Of a stretch of DNA of 40,563 nucleotides, positions 33,885 through 40,563 are shown in pieces. This DNA comes from Deinococcus aerophilus. GTDB lineage: Bacteria > Deinococcota > Deinococci > Deinococcales > Deinococcaceae. A program made the position numbers and the translations under genes. The stretch spans positions 1 to 40,563 of the forward strand of contig NZ_BMOM01000025.1 in assembly GCF_014647075.1 (NCBI RefSeq), read 5' to 3'. How positions within the stretch are numbered: position 1 is the stretch's first letter; every line of letters starts with the position of its first letter. The notes under the pieces are model-generated. The model did not search any database. It was given only the letters and a program-made list of their open reading frames with translations, and had not been told where the DNA came from.

Positions 33885-34452
33885 CTAGAGGTCGATGAAC
33901 CGGACGGCTTGCTGATATGTGGTGTCCACGGCGTCCAGCGGCAGGTGCCGATAGAATCTCCCGACTCCTCTTACTGGCATGGCCGCTAAGCAGTTGAATC
34001 TGCGCATCTGACGACTTCTGGCCCGTCAGGAAGGTCAGCATCTGGTGGCGGAACAGCTGGGGCTGCACGGCGGCGCTCAGCCCAGCGGTCTCCCGGTAGC
34101 GCTGCACGATCTGCTGTACTCGGCGAACCGTATACGGTTCGCACCATTACGTCTCGAACAGATGCACCTGGTGGGGGTGTACCACGAGGTGTGCCCTGAG
34201 CACCAGGCCGAAGGTCTGCGGAAACAGAATGGAGCGATCCTTGCTCCCCTTGCCCTGGCCGACGAAGATCTTGCAGGCGGCGAGGTCGAGATCGGCCACT
34301 TCGATCTTGACCAGTTCGCCAACCCGCACGGCCGTGAAGAACAGCAGTTTGAGCATGATTTCATGCTCAACGCGGCCACCATCGCGTACGGCCCGGAAGA
34401 AGCGTCCGAGTTCCTCTGACGTCAGCAGGTGGGAGGCCACCAAGCTGGACAT
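33885..34452 (-). pseudogene. tyrosine recombinase (XerC/D-type), multiple frameshifts
   Basis: The ATG at 34450-34452 begins in the catalytic domain: LLTSEELGRFFRAV, then LLFFTAVRVGELVKIEV with the first catalytic Arg, and IFVGQGKGSKDRSILFP with the strand-turn Lys. Near 34110-34150 the frame changes. It then reads LFRHQMLTFLTGQ and IQLLSGHASKRSREI. A further one-base shift is needed to read YRHLPLDAV with the nucleophile Tyr, ending at TAG 33885-33887. The N-terminal core-binding domain is missing. It is a remnant of an integrase that may once have mobilised this region. Confidence 0.75.
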
Positions 34453-34621
34453 CAGCCCCCACGACCTGCGGCACCGTTTCGGCTATGTCATGGCCGAACA
34501 GGTGCCGCTGCACCGCCTTGCCCAGATCATGGGTCACGATTCCCTGGACACCACGGCCCGTCACACCCGGGCCACCCAGCGGGATCTTCAGGCCAAGGTC
34601 GAAAAGATTGCCTGGCAATAG
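34445..34621 (+). pseudogene. second tyrosine recombinase, C-terminal fragment with Tyr replaced
   Basis: The fragment reads LDISPHDLRHRFGYVMAE, HRLAQIMGHDSLDTTARHTRATQ and KVEKIAW, the last third of a XerD-like integrase with the H-x-x-R and second His intact. The position expected for the nucleophile Tyr is His (CAC). It lies head-to-head with, and overlaps by a few bases, the minus-strand integrase remnant, and abuts the 3' end of the DUF6884-like gene. Confidence 0.7.
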
Positions 34622-34932
34622 GGGTGTCTCTCGACGGTCTTGTGACCGCCGATGTAAACGGATTCACGAAAGTGGCGGCTCAGCGGCTTTTCGTTTCCAT
34701 GCCTCTTCTTGAACGTCACCTCGTACGGTCCGGGCAGAAAATCGTCGGGAGCCAGAAAGCCGTACTTGGCGCTGAGAATCATCCAGGCGTCGCCGAAGCG
34801 CTCGGCGTACTGACGGTGAAGGACGAACGGCGGCCCGGTGTAGGCGTCCTTCGCCATCACCGCGCCCAGGTCAGGCTGCCTGGCCCAGATCTTGCTGGCG
34901 CCACACGGCACGATCACGAGGGTTCCGGGCAT
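34588..34932 (-). CDS. DUF6884-like protein, 3' end replaced
   Basis: This 114-residue protein has ATG at 34930-34932. It has the features I associate with DUF6884: LVIVPCGASKIWAR at the N-terminus, a YTGPPFVLHRQYAERFGDAW helix, and WMILSAKYGFLAPDDFLPG. It ends early. The expected C-terminal helix is replaced by sequence running across the integrase fragment at 34445-34621, so the gene was probably cut by recombination. Function unknown. Such proteins occur near restriction and defence genes, and two GIY-YIG nucleases start divergently 55 bp away. Confidence 0.6.
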   Translation of the reverse strand: MPGTLVIVPCGASKIWARQPDLGAVMAKDAYTGPPFVLHRQYAERFGDAWMILSAKYGFLAPDDFLPGPYEVTFKKRHGNEKPLSRHFRESVYIGGHKTVERHPYCQAIFSTLA

Positions 34933-34987
34933 GCCCCATCATGCACCTGCCGGCGAGTCATGGAAGCCCATCTGAAACAATGGCGGC

Positions 34988-35485
34988 ATGACTGCCGAGG
35001 GGAATACGCTGCGCAAGCGGATGCTGTTCGAGAGCTGGGTGACCGCACACCGGGCCCACAGCCTCACCCTCGCCCAGCAGGGCGAGCCGATCGACCGACG
35101 CACCGTGCTCGCGCGCCTCACCAGCCTCGCCGGACGCCAGCGCGCAGCGGAATACGTATACATCCTCAGCGAGCGCCGTCCGCAGGAGGACACGCCCGCC
35201 TATATCGGTAAAGCCAAGTCGCCGATGACCCGCTGGAGCCAGCATCTCGCGGGCCTGACCAAGGGCGAGGGCAGCTACGCCCGCTGGCGCAGCCGCTTCC
35301 TGCGAGAGGGCCACGAGACCGTCCGCTTCGACCTGGCCCTGCTGGTGGTGGGACAGGACAACGTCCAGTTTCCCCCACTCCCGGACTTTCCCACCACCAT
35401 CGGGGCGGTGGAGTATCAGCTCGTCGGTTTGGCGGCGGACGCTTACCCCTTGCGGCTCCTCAACCACGAGGGGCAGGCCCGATGA
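34988..35485 (+). CDS. GIY-YIG domain protein 1
   Basis: This 165-residue protein has the two signature strands, YVYIL at residues 56-60 and AYIGKAKSP from 71, and a following Arg82 in TRWSQHL that fits the catalytic Arg. GIY-YIG proteins cut DNA in restriction, repair or mobile introns. The first 50 residues are helical and basic. Its stop overlaps the start of a second GIY-YIG gene (ATGA), so the two are co-translated and may form a heterodimer. No methyltransferase is adjacent. Confidence 0.75.
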   Translation: MTAEGNTLRKRMLFESWVTAHRAHSLTLAQQGEPIDRRTVLARLTSLAGRQRAAEYVYILSERRPQEDTPAYIGKAKSPMTRWSQHLAGLTKGEGSYARWRSRFLREGHETVRFDLALLVVGQDNVQFPPLPDFPTTIGAVEYQLVGLAADAYPLRLLNHEGQAR

Positions 35486-36092
35486 CGGTCCTGCAGGCCT
35501 GGCTCGATGCCTTTCCCGGGGCGCACTTCGCTCCACTGTTCGAAACGGATGGCCTCCAGGTACACACTCATCAGCGCGGCAAAGCACGAGACCGCCGCAT
35601 CCTGACCCGCTCGGCCCCGTTCGAGGACGCCATGATCGACCTCATAGAGCAGGGCCTGAGTCGGGACGACTGGACCGGACTGATCTACCTCATGGGGATC
35701 GGCGAACAGCATGACTTCACACCGCTCTACGTGGGCAAGGCGGAGCGGCGGGGCAAGACGCACGCCGTGAGCAGGAACATCGACGGCATCCGGCACAATC
35801 CGGACAGGTTCGCCCGCTGGGGCTACGGTCTGGACTATCACCTGGGGGATCTCAGCCAAGCGATGTTTGGCTTCACGGCCTACCGAGGCCCCACCGTCAA
35901 GTACCGCCGCTGGTCGCAGACCCTGTTCGCGGTCATGTGCACCGTCCCGTGCACATGCTGCTGCTGCCGTGGTTCGAGGACAGCCGTGGCCCGAGCGGGT
36001 TCAGGGAATCGGTGGCGTCTGCGGAGAAACAGGTGATCGCGCTGGCCTCTGCACTCCACGGCGAACGGCTGCTGAACGTCGACGGGCGGTAA
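35482..36092 (+). pseudogene. GIY-YIG domain protein 2, one frameshift
   Basis: The first 150 codons carry LIYLMGIG (residues 67-74) and LYVGKAERRGKTHA (82 on), then FARWGYGLDYHLGDLSQAMF. Near 35930-35940 the frame breaks. In the next frame the protein continues as VHRPVHMLLLPWFEDSRGPSG and VIALASALHGERLL up to TAA 36090-36092. The whole would be about 203 residues. The conserved look on both sides of the break suggests a recent mutation or an assembly error. Confidence 0.7.
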
Positions 36093-36117
36093 GGGGATTC
36101 AACTGTGCGTCGGTCCT

Positions 36118-37239
36118 TCAGTACCGGGGAACGTTCCTGGCCTCGGCCACATGGTCGACCAGTCCACACACCTGCTGGGCCAGGGCGCCAGCGGCAAGCG
36201 GGACGCCAAAACGGGCCAGGACATCCCGCCGCAGCACCGGACCCGTGGAGGACTGCTGCCCGTACAGGCGGTAGGTCTGCTCCAGGGCTTGCAGGGCCGA
36301 GTGCAACCGGGCGGAGTCCGGCAGGCGCGCCCGTTTGACACGCTGGTTGTGAACCGGATCGCTGGGGACCAGGTTCCACAGGTCATTCAGGGGATGGGCG
36401 CTCAGCGGAATCAGGTGGTCCAGATCAAAGCCCTGGGGCGTCAGCGACTTGTGCGTCCACGGGCAGTGAAAGACGGCACCTTCCAGCATTAACAACTGCA
36501 CCTGATGACGCTCCCAGGTCAGGGGAATCCGGGCCACCGGGGAGGAGGTCAGCAGGGTAAACACCTGTCCCCGGGACACAGGCACGTCCTGGGTCACCCG
36601 TTCCACGTACAGGCTCCACTCGTGCAGGCACAGGGCCTCCACCCACAGCGACAGGTCACGGCAGGTCTGCCACAGCGCCGCAGGCACCACGAAGGCGGGC
36701 TCGGCCGGACGCGTGCCGGGAAGGGGATGCCCACTCAGCGTCCCGGCCGGGGCGGGCGCCCCGAACAGCGCGTGCGCATTCCCTGTCCCCGCATATCTGA
36801 CGGGTTGCCGCACCGCCTGCGCAATGGCCGAGATCGTCGCCTGCGTGAGCCGCCGCAACGGCTCGGGCAGGCTGCCGCGGCCCACCTGAAACGCGGCGAG
36901 CAGCAGCGCTCCGTCCGCTGGGCCGCTGCATGTGCCCGTCCACTCTTCCCATGCGCCGCGCAGCGCCGTCAGGGCCTCCCGGAAGCTCAGGTCCTGCACG
37001 GTTCCTACCGCGCGCCGGGCCCGTGGTCCCTGATAGACCGGGGCGTTCCCCACGAAGGCCCAGTACGACACCAGCCAGCGCTCGGCCACGAGCCGCAACG
37101 GCACGATGACCCTCTGACCGCTCGGCCCGGGATACAGCAGGGCCAGGTCATTGAGGGCCCGGACCAGCGCGAACTTGTAGGAGTTGGATTTTGCCTCATG
37201 GCGCAGCAGGGTGGCGAGGACCGCGCGGCCGTCGTCCAT
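36118..37239 (-). CDS. HNH endonuclease domain protein
   Basis: This 373-residue protein starts at ATG 37237-37239, which has GGAGGTGGG just upstream; the longer open frame overlaps the NERD gene. The first 250 residues have no recognised domain (LLRHEAKSNSYKFALVRALNDLAL and ERWLVSYWAFVG near the start). Residues about 253-300 hold an HNH fold: a CPW knuckle, FDLDHLIPLS with the catalytic His, NDLWNLVPSD and HNQRVKRARLP. Related proteins act in restriction of foreign DNA. It lies 85 bp downstream of the NERD gene on the same strand, probably in one transcript, and converges with the GIY-YIG pair. Confidence 0.85.
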   Translation of the reverse strand: MDDGRAVLATLLRHEAKSNSYKFALVRALNDLALLYPGPSGQRVIVPLRLVAERWLVSYWAFVGNAPVYQGPRARRAVGTVQDLSFREALTALRGAWEEWTGTCSGPADGALLLAAFQVGRGSLPEPLRRLTQATISAIAQAVRQPVRYAGTGNAHALFGAPAPAGTLSGHPLPGTRPAEPAFVVPAALWQTCRDLSLWVEALCLHEWSLYVERVTQDVPVSRGQVFTLLTSSPVARIPLTWERHQVQLLMLEGAVFHCPWTHKSLTPQGFDLDHLIPLSAHPLNDLWNLVPSDPVHNQRVKRARLPDSARLHSALQALEQTYRLYGQQSSTGPVLRRDVLARFGVPLAAGALAQQVCGLVDHVAEARNVPRY

Positions 37240-37324
37240 GGGCCCACCTCCAGGAGAGACCGGCGTGAGGCCATCGTTCGACTTTGCTGTGAAAGGCTCT
37301 TGATATGGCCCAGGGCGCTCCGCT

Positions 37325-38332
37325 TCAGACACGAGTGACAGGCGGGTTCCGGTGATACAGGAAGCTGGTTTGACAGTCCGCACATTCCGCGAAAAACTCG
37401 GCTCCCGCCTTGCGAATGCGGGCCTTGGCCTGACAGGTGGGGCAGGTGGGTTGAATCCGCGTGTTGCCCTCACACTGAAGACATTTGAGGTAGTACCCAT
37501 ATTTTCCGTAGGCCACCTCGACGCCTGAACCCTGACAATGCCGGCAGGTGACGGTGGGGGCCTCTGATGGACGCTGGGCCCGGCTGCCGACCGACACCGC
37601 CGGAGCAGCTTGCGAAGGCGGTGTCGGGGGCTCTGTCTGGGCGGGCAGGGGAGGAGTGACCGCCGGGTTCTGCGGGTTACGGGGCATATGTTTGGACTGG
37701 AGAAACGCGCTGAGGCGAGCGAATTCTTCCGCCGTGATCGTGACTCCCCAGGTGTCCGACCGAGGATCCTTGCTGAAGACCTTGGCCAGCTGAACGTGGT
37801 CCGCGATGAGCTCCCTCACCCGGCCGGGCACCTGATCCGCCTTGCATACATCCGGCAGCTTGCCTGGATGCTGCACGACACCCTGGTCACTGATGGCCAC
37901 CACCACATCAATGACGAACGCCCGGAAGCTCTTCTGCTTGAACCCGAAGAGGAACTTGCCGAGCAGCTCCTCCCGGTGGGCCTCCAACAAGGAGCGCAGA
38001 AAATCGGCCTGCCGCCTAGCTTGCAAGATAGGAGAGGGCATGCCTGTCCAGCGGCCGTTCCACTGCCGGGCCCATTCTTCTCGCTCGTTGATCCGCACGG
38101 CGCTCGTGACGCTCTTGCTCTCAAGGATGATGGCACCGCTGCGGTGGAGGATCAGGTGGTCGATCTGAGCGGCGTCCTCACCCTGCTCGAAGCGGAGGTT
38201 GTGAAAGACGTGCACGTCGGGATCGGTGCCGTAGGTGCGGCGCAGGTAAAACGCCATCTGCCTCTCCGCGTCATCCCCGGCGCGCTGGAACCTGTCAGTG
38301 GTGGGCGGCACCCGATGCTCTTTGACAATCAT
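37325..38332 (-). CDS. NERD-domain nuclease with zinc ribbon
   Basis: This 335-residue protein has a NERD (nuclease-related) domain in its first 160 residues: DAERQMAFYL, HVFHNLRF, AQIDHLILHRSGAIILESKSV with Asp58, Glu71 and Lys73 as the restriction-endonuclease-type active site. A Pro-rich linker (about 223-250) leads to a C-terminal zinc region with at least four Cys-x-x-Cys pairs (CRHC, CLQC, CPTC, CADC), as in topoisomerase-like ribbons. It probably cuts or processes DNA. It is the first gene of a two-gene unit with the HNH protein. A strong promoter followed at once by a terminator-like hairpin lies 60-120 bp upstream. Confidence 0.85.
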   Translation of the reverse strand: MIVKEHRVPPTTDRFQRAGDDAERQMAFYLRRTYGTDPDVHVFHNLRFEQGEDAAQIDHLILHRSGAIILESKSVTSAVRINEREEWARQWNGRWTGMPSPILQARRQADFLRSLLEAHREELLGKFLFGFKQKSFRAFVIDVVVAISDQGVVQHPGKLPDVCKADQVPGRVRELIADHVQLAKVFSKDPRSDTWGVTITAEEFARLSAFLQSKHMPRNPQNPAVTPPLPAQTEPPTPPSQAAPAVSVGSRAQRPSEAPTVTCRHCQGSGVEVAYGKYGYYLKCLQCEGNTRIQPTCPTCQAKARIRKAGAEFFAECADCQTSFLYHRNPPVTRV

Positions 38333-38390
38333 GGATGGGCTCAGCTTGGCTTTCCGTCGTTGACGTCCGTGTCACAGAACCCGGAGGTGG

Positions 38391-38414
38391 AAAAAGCGGC
38401 CCGGAGGCCGCTTT
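38391..38414 (-). terminator. intrinsic terminator or attenuator upstream of NERD gene
   Basis: On the minus strand AAAGCGGCC, a TCCG loop and GGCCGCTTT form a perfect 9-bp stem that ends in five T residues. It begins only about 3 nt after the predicted start of transcription of the promoter at 38424-38452. Confidence 0.65.
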
Positions 38415-38423
38415 GATTCCCTC

Positions 38424-38452
38424 AATATAGGGCGGTATTCAGCCCCTGTCAA
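38424..38452 (-). promoter_or_regulatory. sigma70-type promoter reading towards the NERD gene
   Basis: TTGACA (38452-38447), a 17-bp spacer and TATATT (38429-38424) make a near-consensus promoter. Predicted transcription start is near 38417, directly before a terminator hairpin. Confidence 0.7.
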
Positions 38453-38476
38453 ATCATGCACGCGGTGGCCGTGGGT

Positions 38477-38700
38477 TCAGCGCGATGACGCTTTGTAGCG
38501 GGGGATGAACATCCAGATCAGGAGCTCGAGATGCGCCCGCTGGCGACTGAACGACAGGCTCAGGCGCACCAGATGCGCCACCCGCAGGCGCAACGTGGCA
38601 TTGAACCGCTCGATGTGCCGTGTGCCACCAATGACGTGCCGTGCGCCAAAAACCACGCCTTTATAGGCTGCCAGGCGGTCTGTGTGACAGACCGCACCGA
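38477..38700 (-). pseudogene. IS1-family transposase, C-terminal fragment
   Basis: In one minus-strand frame the sequence reads HTDRLAAYKGVVFGARH, GGTRHIERFNATLRLRV and LVRLSLSFSRQ, ending at TGA 38477-38479. These are the second catalytic Asp and the Glu regions of IS1-type transposases. The 5' half is missing and is replaced by an IS4 remnant in the other orientation. Confidence 0.7.
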
Positions 38701-38714
38701 GATAGGGAGTGGGC

Positions 38715-39409
38715 AGGCCCTCCCACTACGGTGCCCTTCGTCTGGACCGCCCTCAACCACGATGGGGGGCGGCGCATTCAGCTGGCGTCCAGGCTTCTGA
38801 AGGCCCTTCCAACGTCTCGCCGGAAGGGCCTGGTGGCCGACCGGAAGTTCACCGAGTGGTTCCGCTCCCCGAAACGCAAGAGGATCAAGCGAGCGATGTG
38901 CATTCGGAAGAACGCTGTCGTCGACGAACTACGCGTCGATACATGTGAGGGTTGGACAGGCGCGCTGCCTGGCTGAGCGAGTCAATGTGTACGGCGAGGT
39001 GATGCACGCCCGTGGCCACCAGGTCCCCCGCGGGGACCTGGTGGCCATTGCCACGGATTTCAGTGTGTGGGACACGTGCATTCTGTATCAGGCGCGCTGG
39101 TCGGTAGAGTGTACCTTCGAGAGCCTCAAGGTCCGTAGCTTCGACCTGGAACGGACCGGCATCACTCGTCCCAACCGATTGGAACGCCTATGCAGTCTGA
39201 TGATCCTGGCGCGACTCAGTTGTCTGAGGGGAAGCGTGTGGCTCCACGCACAGGTGCCGATCAGGGTGAAGGCTCATGGCCGAGCGGCCATGAGCCTCAT
39301 GCGGTACGGCGCGGAGCGGCTGTGCCATGCCCTGCGGTGGAATCAGCCCAAACTGCCCGCACTGATCCGGCTGCCAAGTACGCCCTTTCACGCACCAGGA
39401 GCAGCTTGA
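38715..39409 (+). pseudogene. IS4-family transposase, truncated and frameshifted
   Basis: Reading starts in mid-protein at VPFVWTALNHDGG and continues through IQLASRLLKALP, KGLVADRKF and KRIKRAMCIRKNAVVDELRVD. A frame change near 38940 leads to QARCLAERVNVYGEVM, then DLVAIATDFSVWDTCILYQARWSVECTFESLK with the complete Y-R-E-K signature of IS4, and ends LCHALRWNQPKL at 39407-39409. The 5' third, including the first Asp, is gone. Non-functional. Confidence 0.8.
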
Positions 39410-39524
39410 ACGCAAGTTATTCGGGACAGAGATCCAACAGCATTTCATGTGTTCTCCCGTTTGAGAGGCTAAAGCCACATCAACGCGGGCACCCCCATCA
39501 GTTGCCTGGCTCCAGTGAGGAGGC

Positions 39525-40382
39525 TCACTGGCCCAGGGTGAGGTCGTCCATCCACCACACGCCCCCGGTACTCACGACGCGCGTAACTCCTGCCCAGTTC
39601 GGCATAAGCGTGACGTAAGCGCTGGTTTGATTGTTGAACGTGACTTGACCGATCACCTGATCATTGCTGCCAAATCCTGTCAGGGTGACTTCATTACCCG
39701 ACGAGGCGACGGTGATGGACTTGAAAGTGAATGCGCTGTTGTCGGCCTTTCGTATGGTGACGTCATCGCACAGGCAGAATCCAGTATGGCCCTGCGGCAA
39801 ATAGATGCTGTTGTCAATCACTAAGCTTGGGCCTTCCAGCGCGATGCCCTTATAGATGTAAGGGGACTGGACGAACTCGAATCCCCCCTGCCCAACAACT
39901 GGGCCCAGGTCCTCAAAGTCCAACGCACTGGCTGGCACCACTGCCGTGAAGTTCACGGTTTTAACGTTACTCCCACAGGTGAGCTTGATGGCGTACGTAC
40001 CGCCGCTGGCATACGCATGATCCTGGGTCTGGGTGTTCATGGTGCTGGGTGTAGGAGTCATCACCGTACCGGAGGAGCCGTCGCCCCAGTCGAGACTGCA
40101 GGGTGTGTTTTGTGGATATGTGGTCTTGATGTATGCGCGGGCGGCACTGCTGCTGAGCTTCAGAACATTTAGATAAGACTTGGGAGCAGCAAAGTTCTGT
40201 TCCGTTAGAGTGCCAGCCAGGCCTAGCCGTTGAAGATCCGACGCCACCTGTGTTTCAAAATTACTCACCAACGAGGAGGGCTTAGAAGCAGAGTCGGGGT
40301 ACAGGGCAGTGGGGGCGGAGGGCGACTGGCCACACGCGACAAGCAAAAGGCACAGACCCAGCAGTGAAGTCAATTTGTTCAT
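39525..40382 (-). CDS. lipoprotein with PKD-like domain
   Basis: This 285-residue protein has ATG at 40380-40382 with AGGAG about 6 nt upstream. The signal MNKLTSLLGLCLLLVACG gives a lipobox with Cys17. Residues 85-130 resemble a PKD/Ig-like fold: CSLDWGDGSSG, then HAYASGGTYAIKLTC. The C-terminal half begins ALDFEDLG and has strands typical of jelly-roll domains that bind sugars or surfaces (AFTFKSITVASSG, WWMDDLTLG). Extracellular, function unknown. GC content and codon use are visibly lower than in the operons to the left, suggesting separate origin. Confidence 0.82.
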   Translation of the reverse strand: MNKLTSLLGLCLLLVACGQSPSAPTALYPDSASKPSSLVSNFETQVASDLQRLGLAGTLTEQNFAAPKSYLNVLKLSSSAARAYIKTTYPQNTPCSLDWGDGSSGTVMTPTPSTMNTQTQDHAYASGGTYAIKLTCGSNVKTVNFTAVVPASALDFEDLGPVVGQGGFEFVQSPYIYKGIALEGPSLVIDNSIYLPQGHTGFCLCDDVTIRKADNSAFTFKSITVASSGNEVTLTGFGSNDQVIGQVTFNNQTSAYVTLMPNWAGVTRVVSTGGVWWMDDLTLGQ

Positions 40383-40414
40383 GTGTTCTCCTAAAAAATG
40401 TAAAGAGTAAGTGC

Positions 40415-40563
40415 TTACCAGCCGATGTAGTAGTCGACAACAGCGCTGTAGCCGCCGGTCGGGGCCGTCCACTGTCCAGCAGCAGCGCTCGCCATGATGT
40501 TGTAGCTGTACTGGCTGCCGTTCAAAGAATCTGAACCGATGAAGTTCGGTTCAATGTCGCTCT
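40415..40563 (-). CDS. C-terminal end of a probable secreted protein (partial)
   Basis: The frame enters from the window edge and ends at TAA 40415-40417 after about 48 codons. It reads DIEPNFIGSDSLNGSQYS, then TAPTGGYSAVVDYYIGW. The Ser/Gly/Tyr-rich composition suggests an extracellular protein. It lies 32 bp upstream of the PKD-like lipoprotein on the same strand, so they are probably one operon. Family not recognised. Confidence 0.55.
   Translation of the reverse strand, partial: SDIEPNFIGSDSLNGSQYSYNIMASAAAGQWTAPTGGYSAVVDYYIGW

Overview
The window reads as part of a plasmid or megaplasmid of a high-GC bacterium, most likely Deinococcus or a close relative. This is an inference from four things: RepA-type initiators with iterons, a start codon directly behind a TATAAT box (leaderless style), IS4/IS1/IS6/IS3 remnants, and very GC-rich accessory genes. 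No rRNA, tRNA, CRISPR array or parAB pair was seen.

Left part (1-11.1 kb). A damaged IS3-family element is followed by a replication module: a RepA-type initiator on the minus strand (1313-2611), its -10 box, an AT-rich stretch and nine direct iterons (2713-3006). Next come an orphan family-5 substrate-binding protein with a good promoter (3531-5117), a second Rep-like gene (5314-6522) with its own upstream repeats, an unknown gene (7408-8145), a 26-27 bp tandem repeat array (8526-8645), a CAP-domain lipoprotein (9797-10555) and a second CAP gene with its core deleted.

Middle part (11.5-23.4 kb). A three-gene operon with ATGA/GTGA-type overlaps encodes a TnpB-like protein with intact RuvC and zinc-finger residues, an archaeo-eukaryotic-type primase-polymerase, and a small protein sharing the TnpB N-terminal motif. 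Then come a DUF262-like remnant, a broken alpha/beta hydrolase, a frameshifted PAS-PAS-GGDEF-EAL gene, a third Rep-like gene ending in a perfect 34-bp palindrome, a probable pPIWI_RE (prokaryotic Argonaute-related) protein and the C-terminal stub of a helicase.

Core operon (23.4-31.6 kb, minus strand). Four tightly packed genes encode an exported, membrane-anchored von Willebrand A protein, a tubulin-like GTPase of 913 residues, a helical protein of 693 residues and a BrxL-like AAA+ ATPase lacking the Lon protease domain. A possible 66-residue leader ORF overlaps the first gene. I do not recognise this combination as a named system, and it is the best candidate for something undescribed: a membrane sensor, a cytomotive filament and a DNA-acting ATPase made from one transcript.

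Right part (32-40.6 kb). An IS6 pseudogene and an alpha/beta hydrolase are followed by wreckage of two tyrosine recombinases in opposite orientation. Then comes a nuclease-rich island (DUF6884-like fragment, two overlapping GIY-YIG genes, HNH, NERD). The end holds IS1 and IS4 remnants, a PKD-like lipoprotein and the C-terminus of another probable secreted protein, in a region of visibly lower GC. Many genes carry single frameshifts, so the region is either decaying or the assembly has indel errors.
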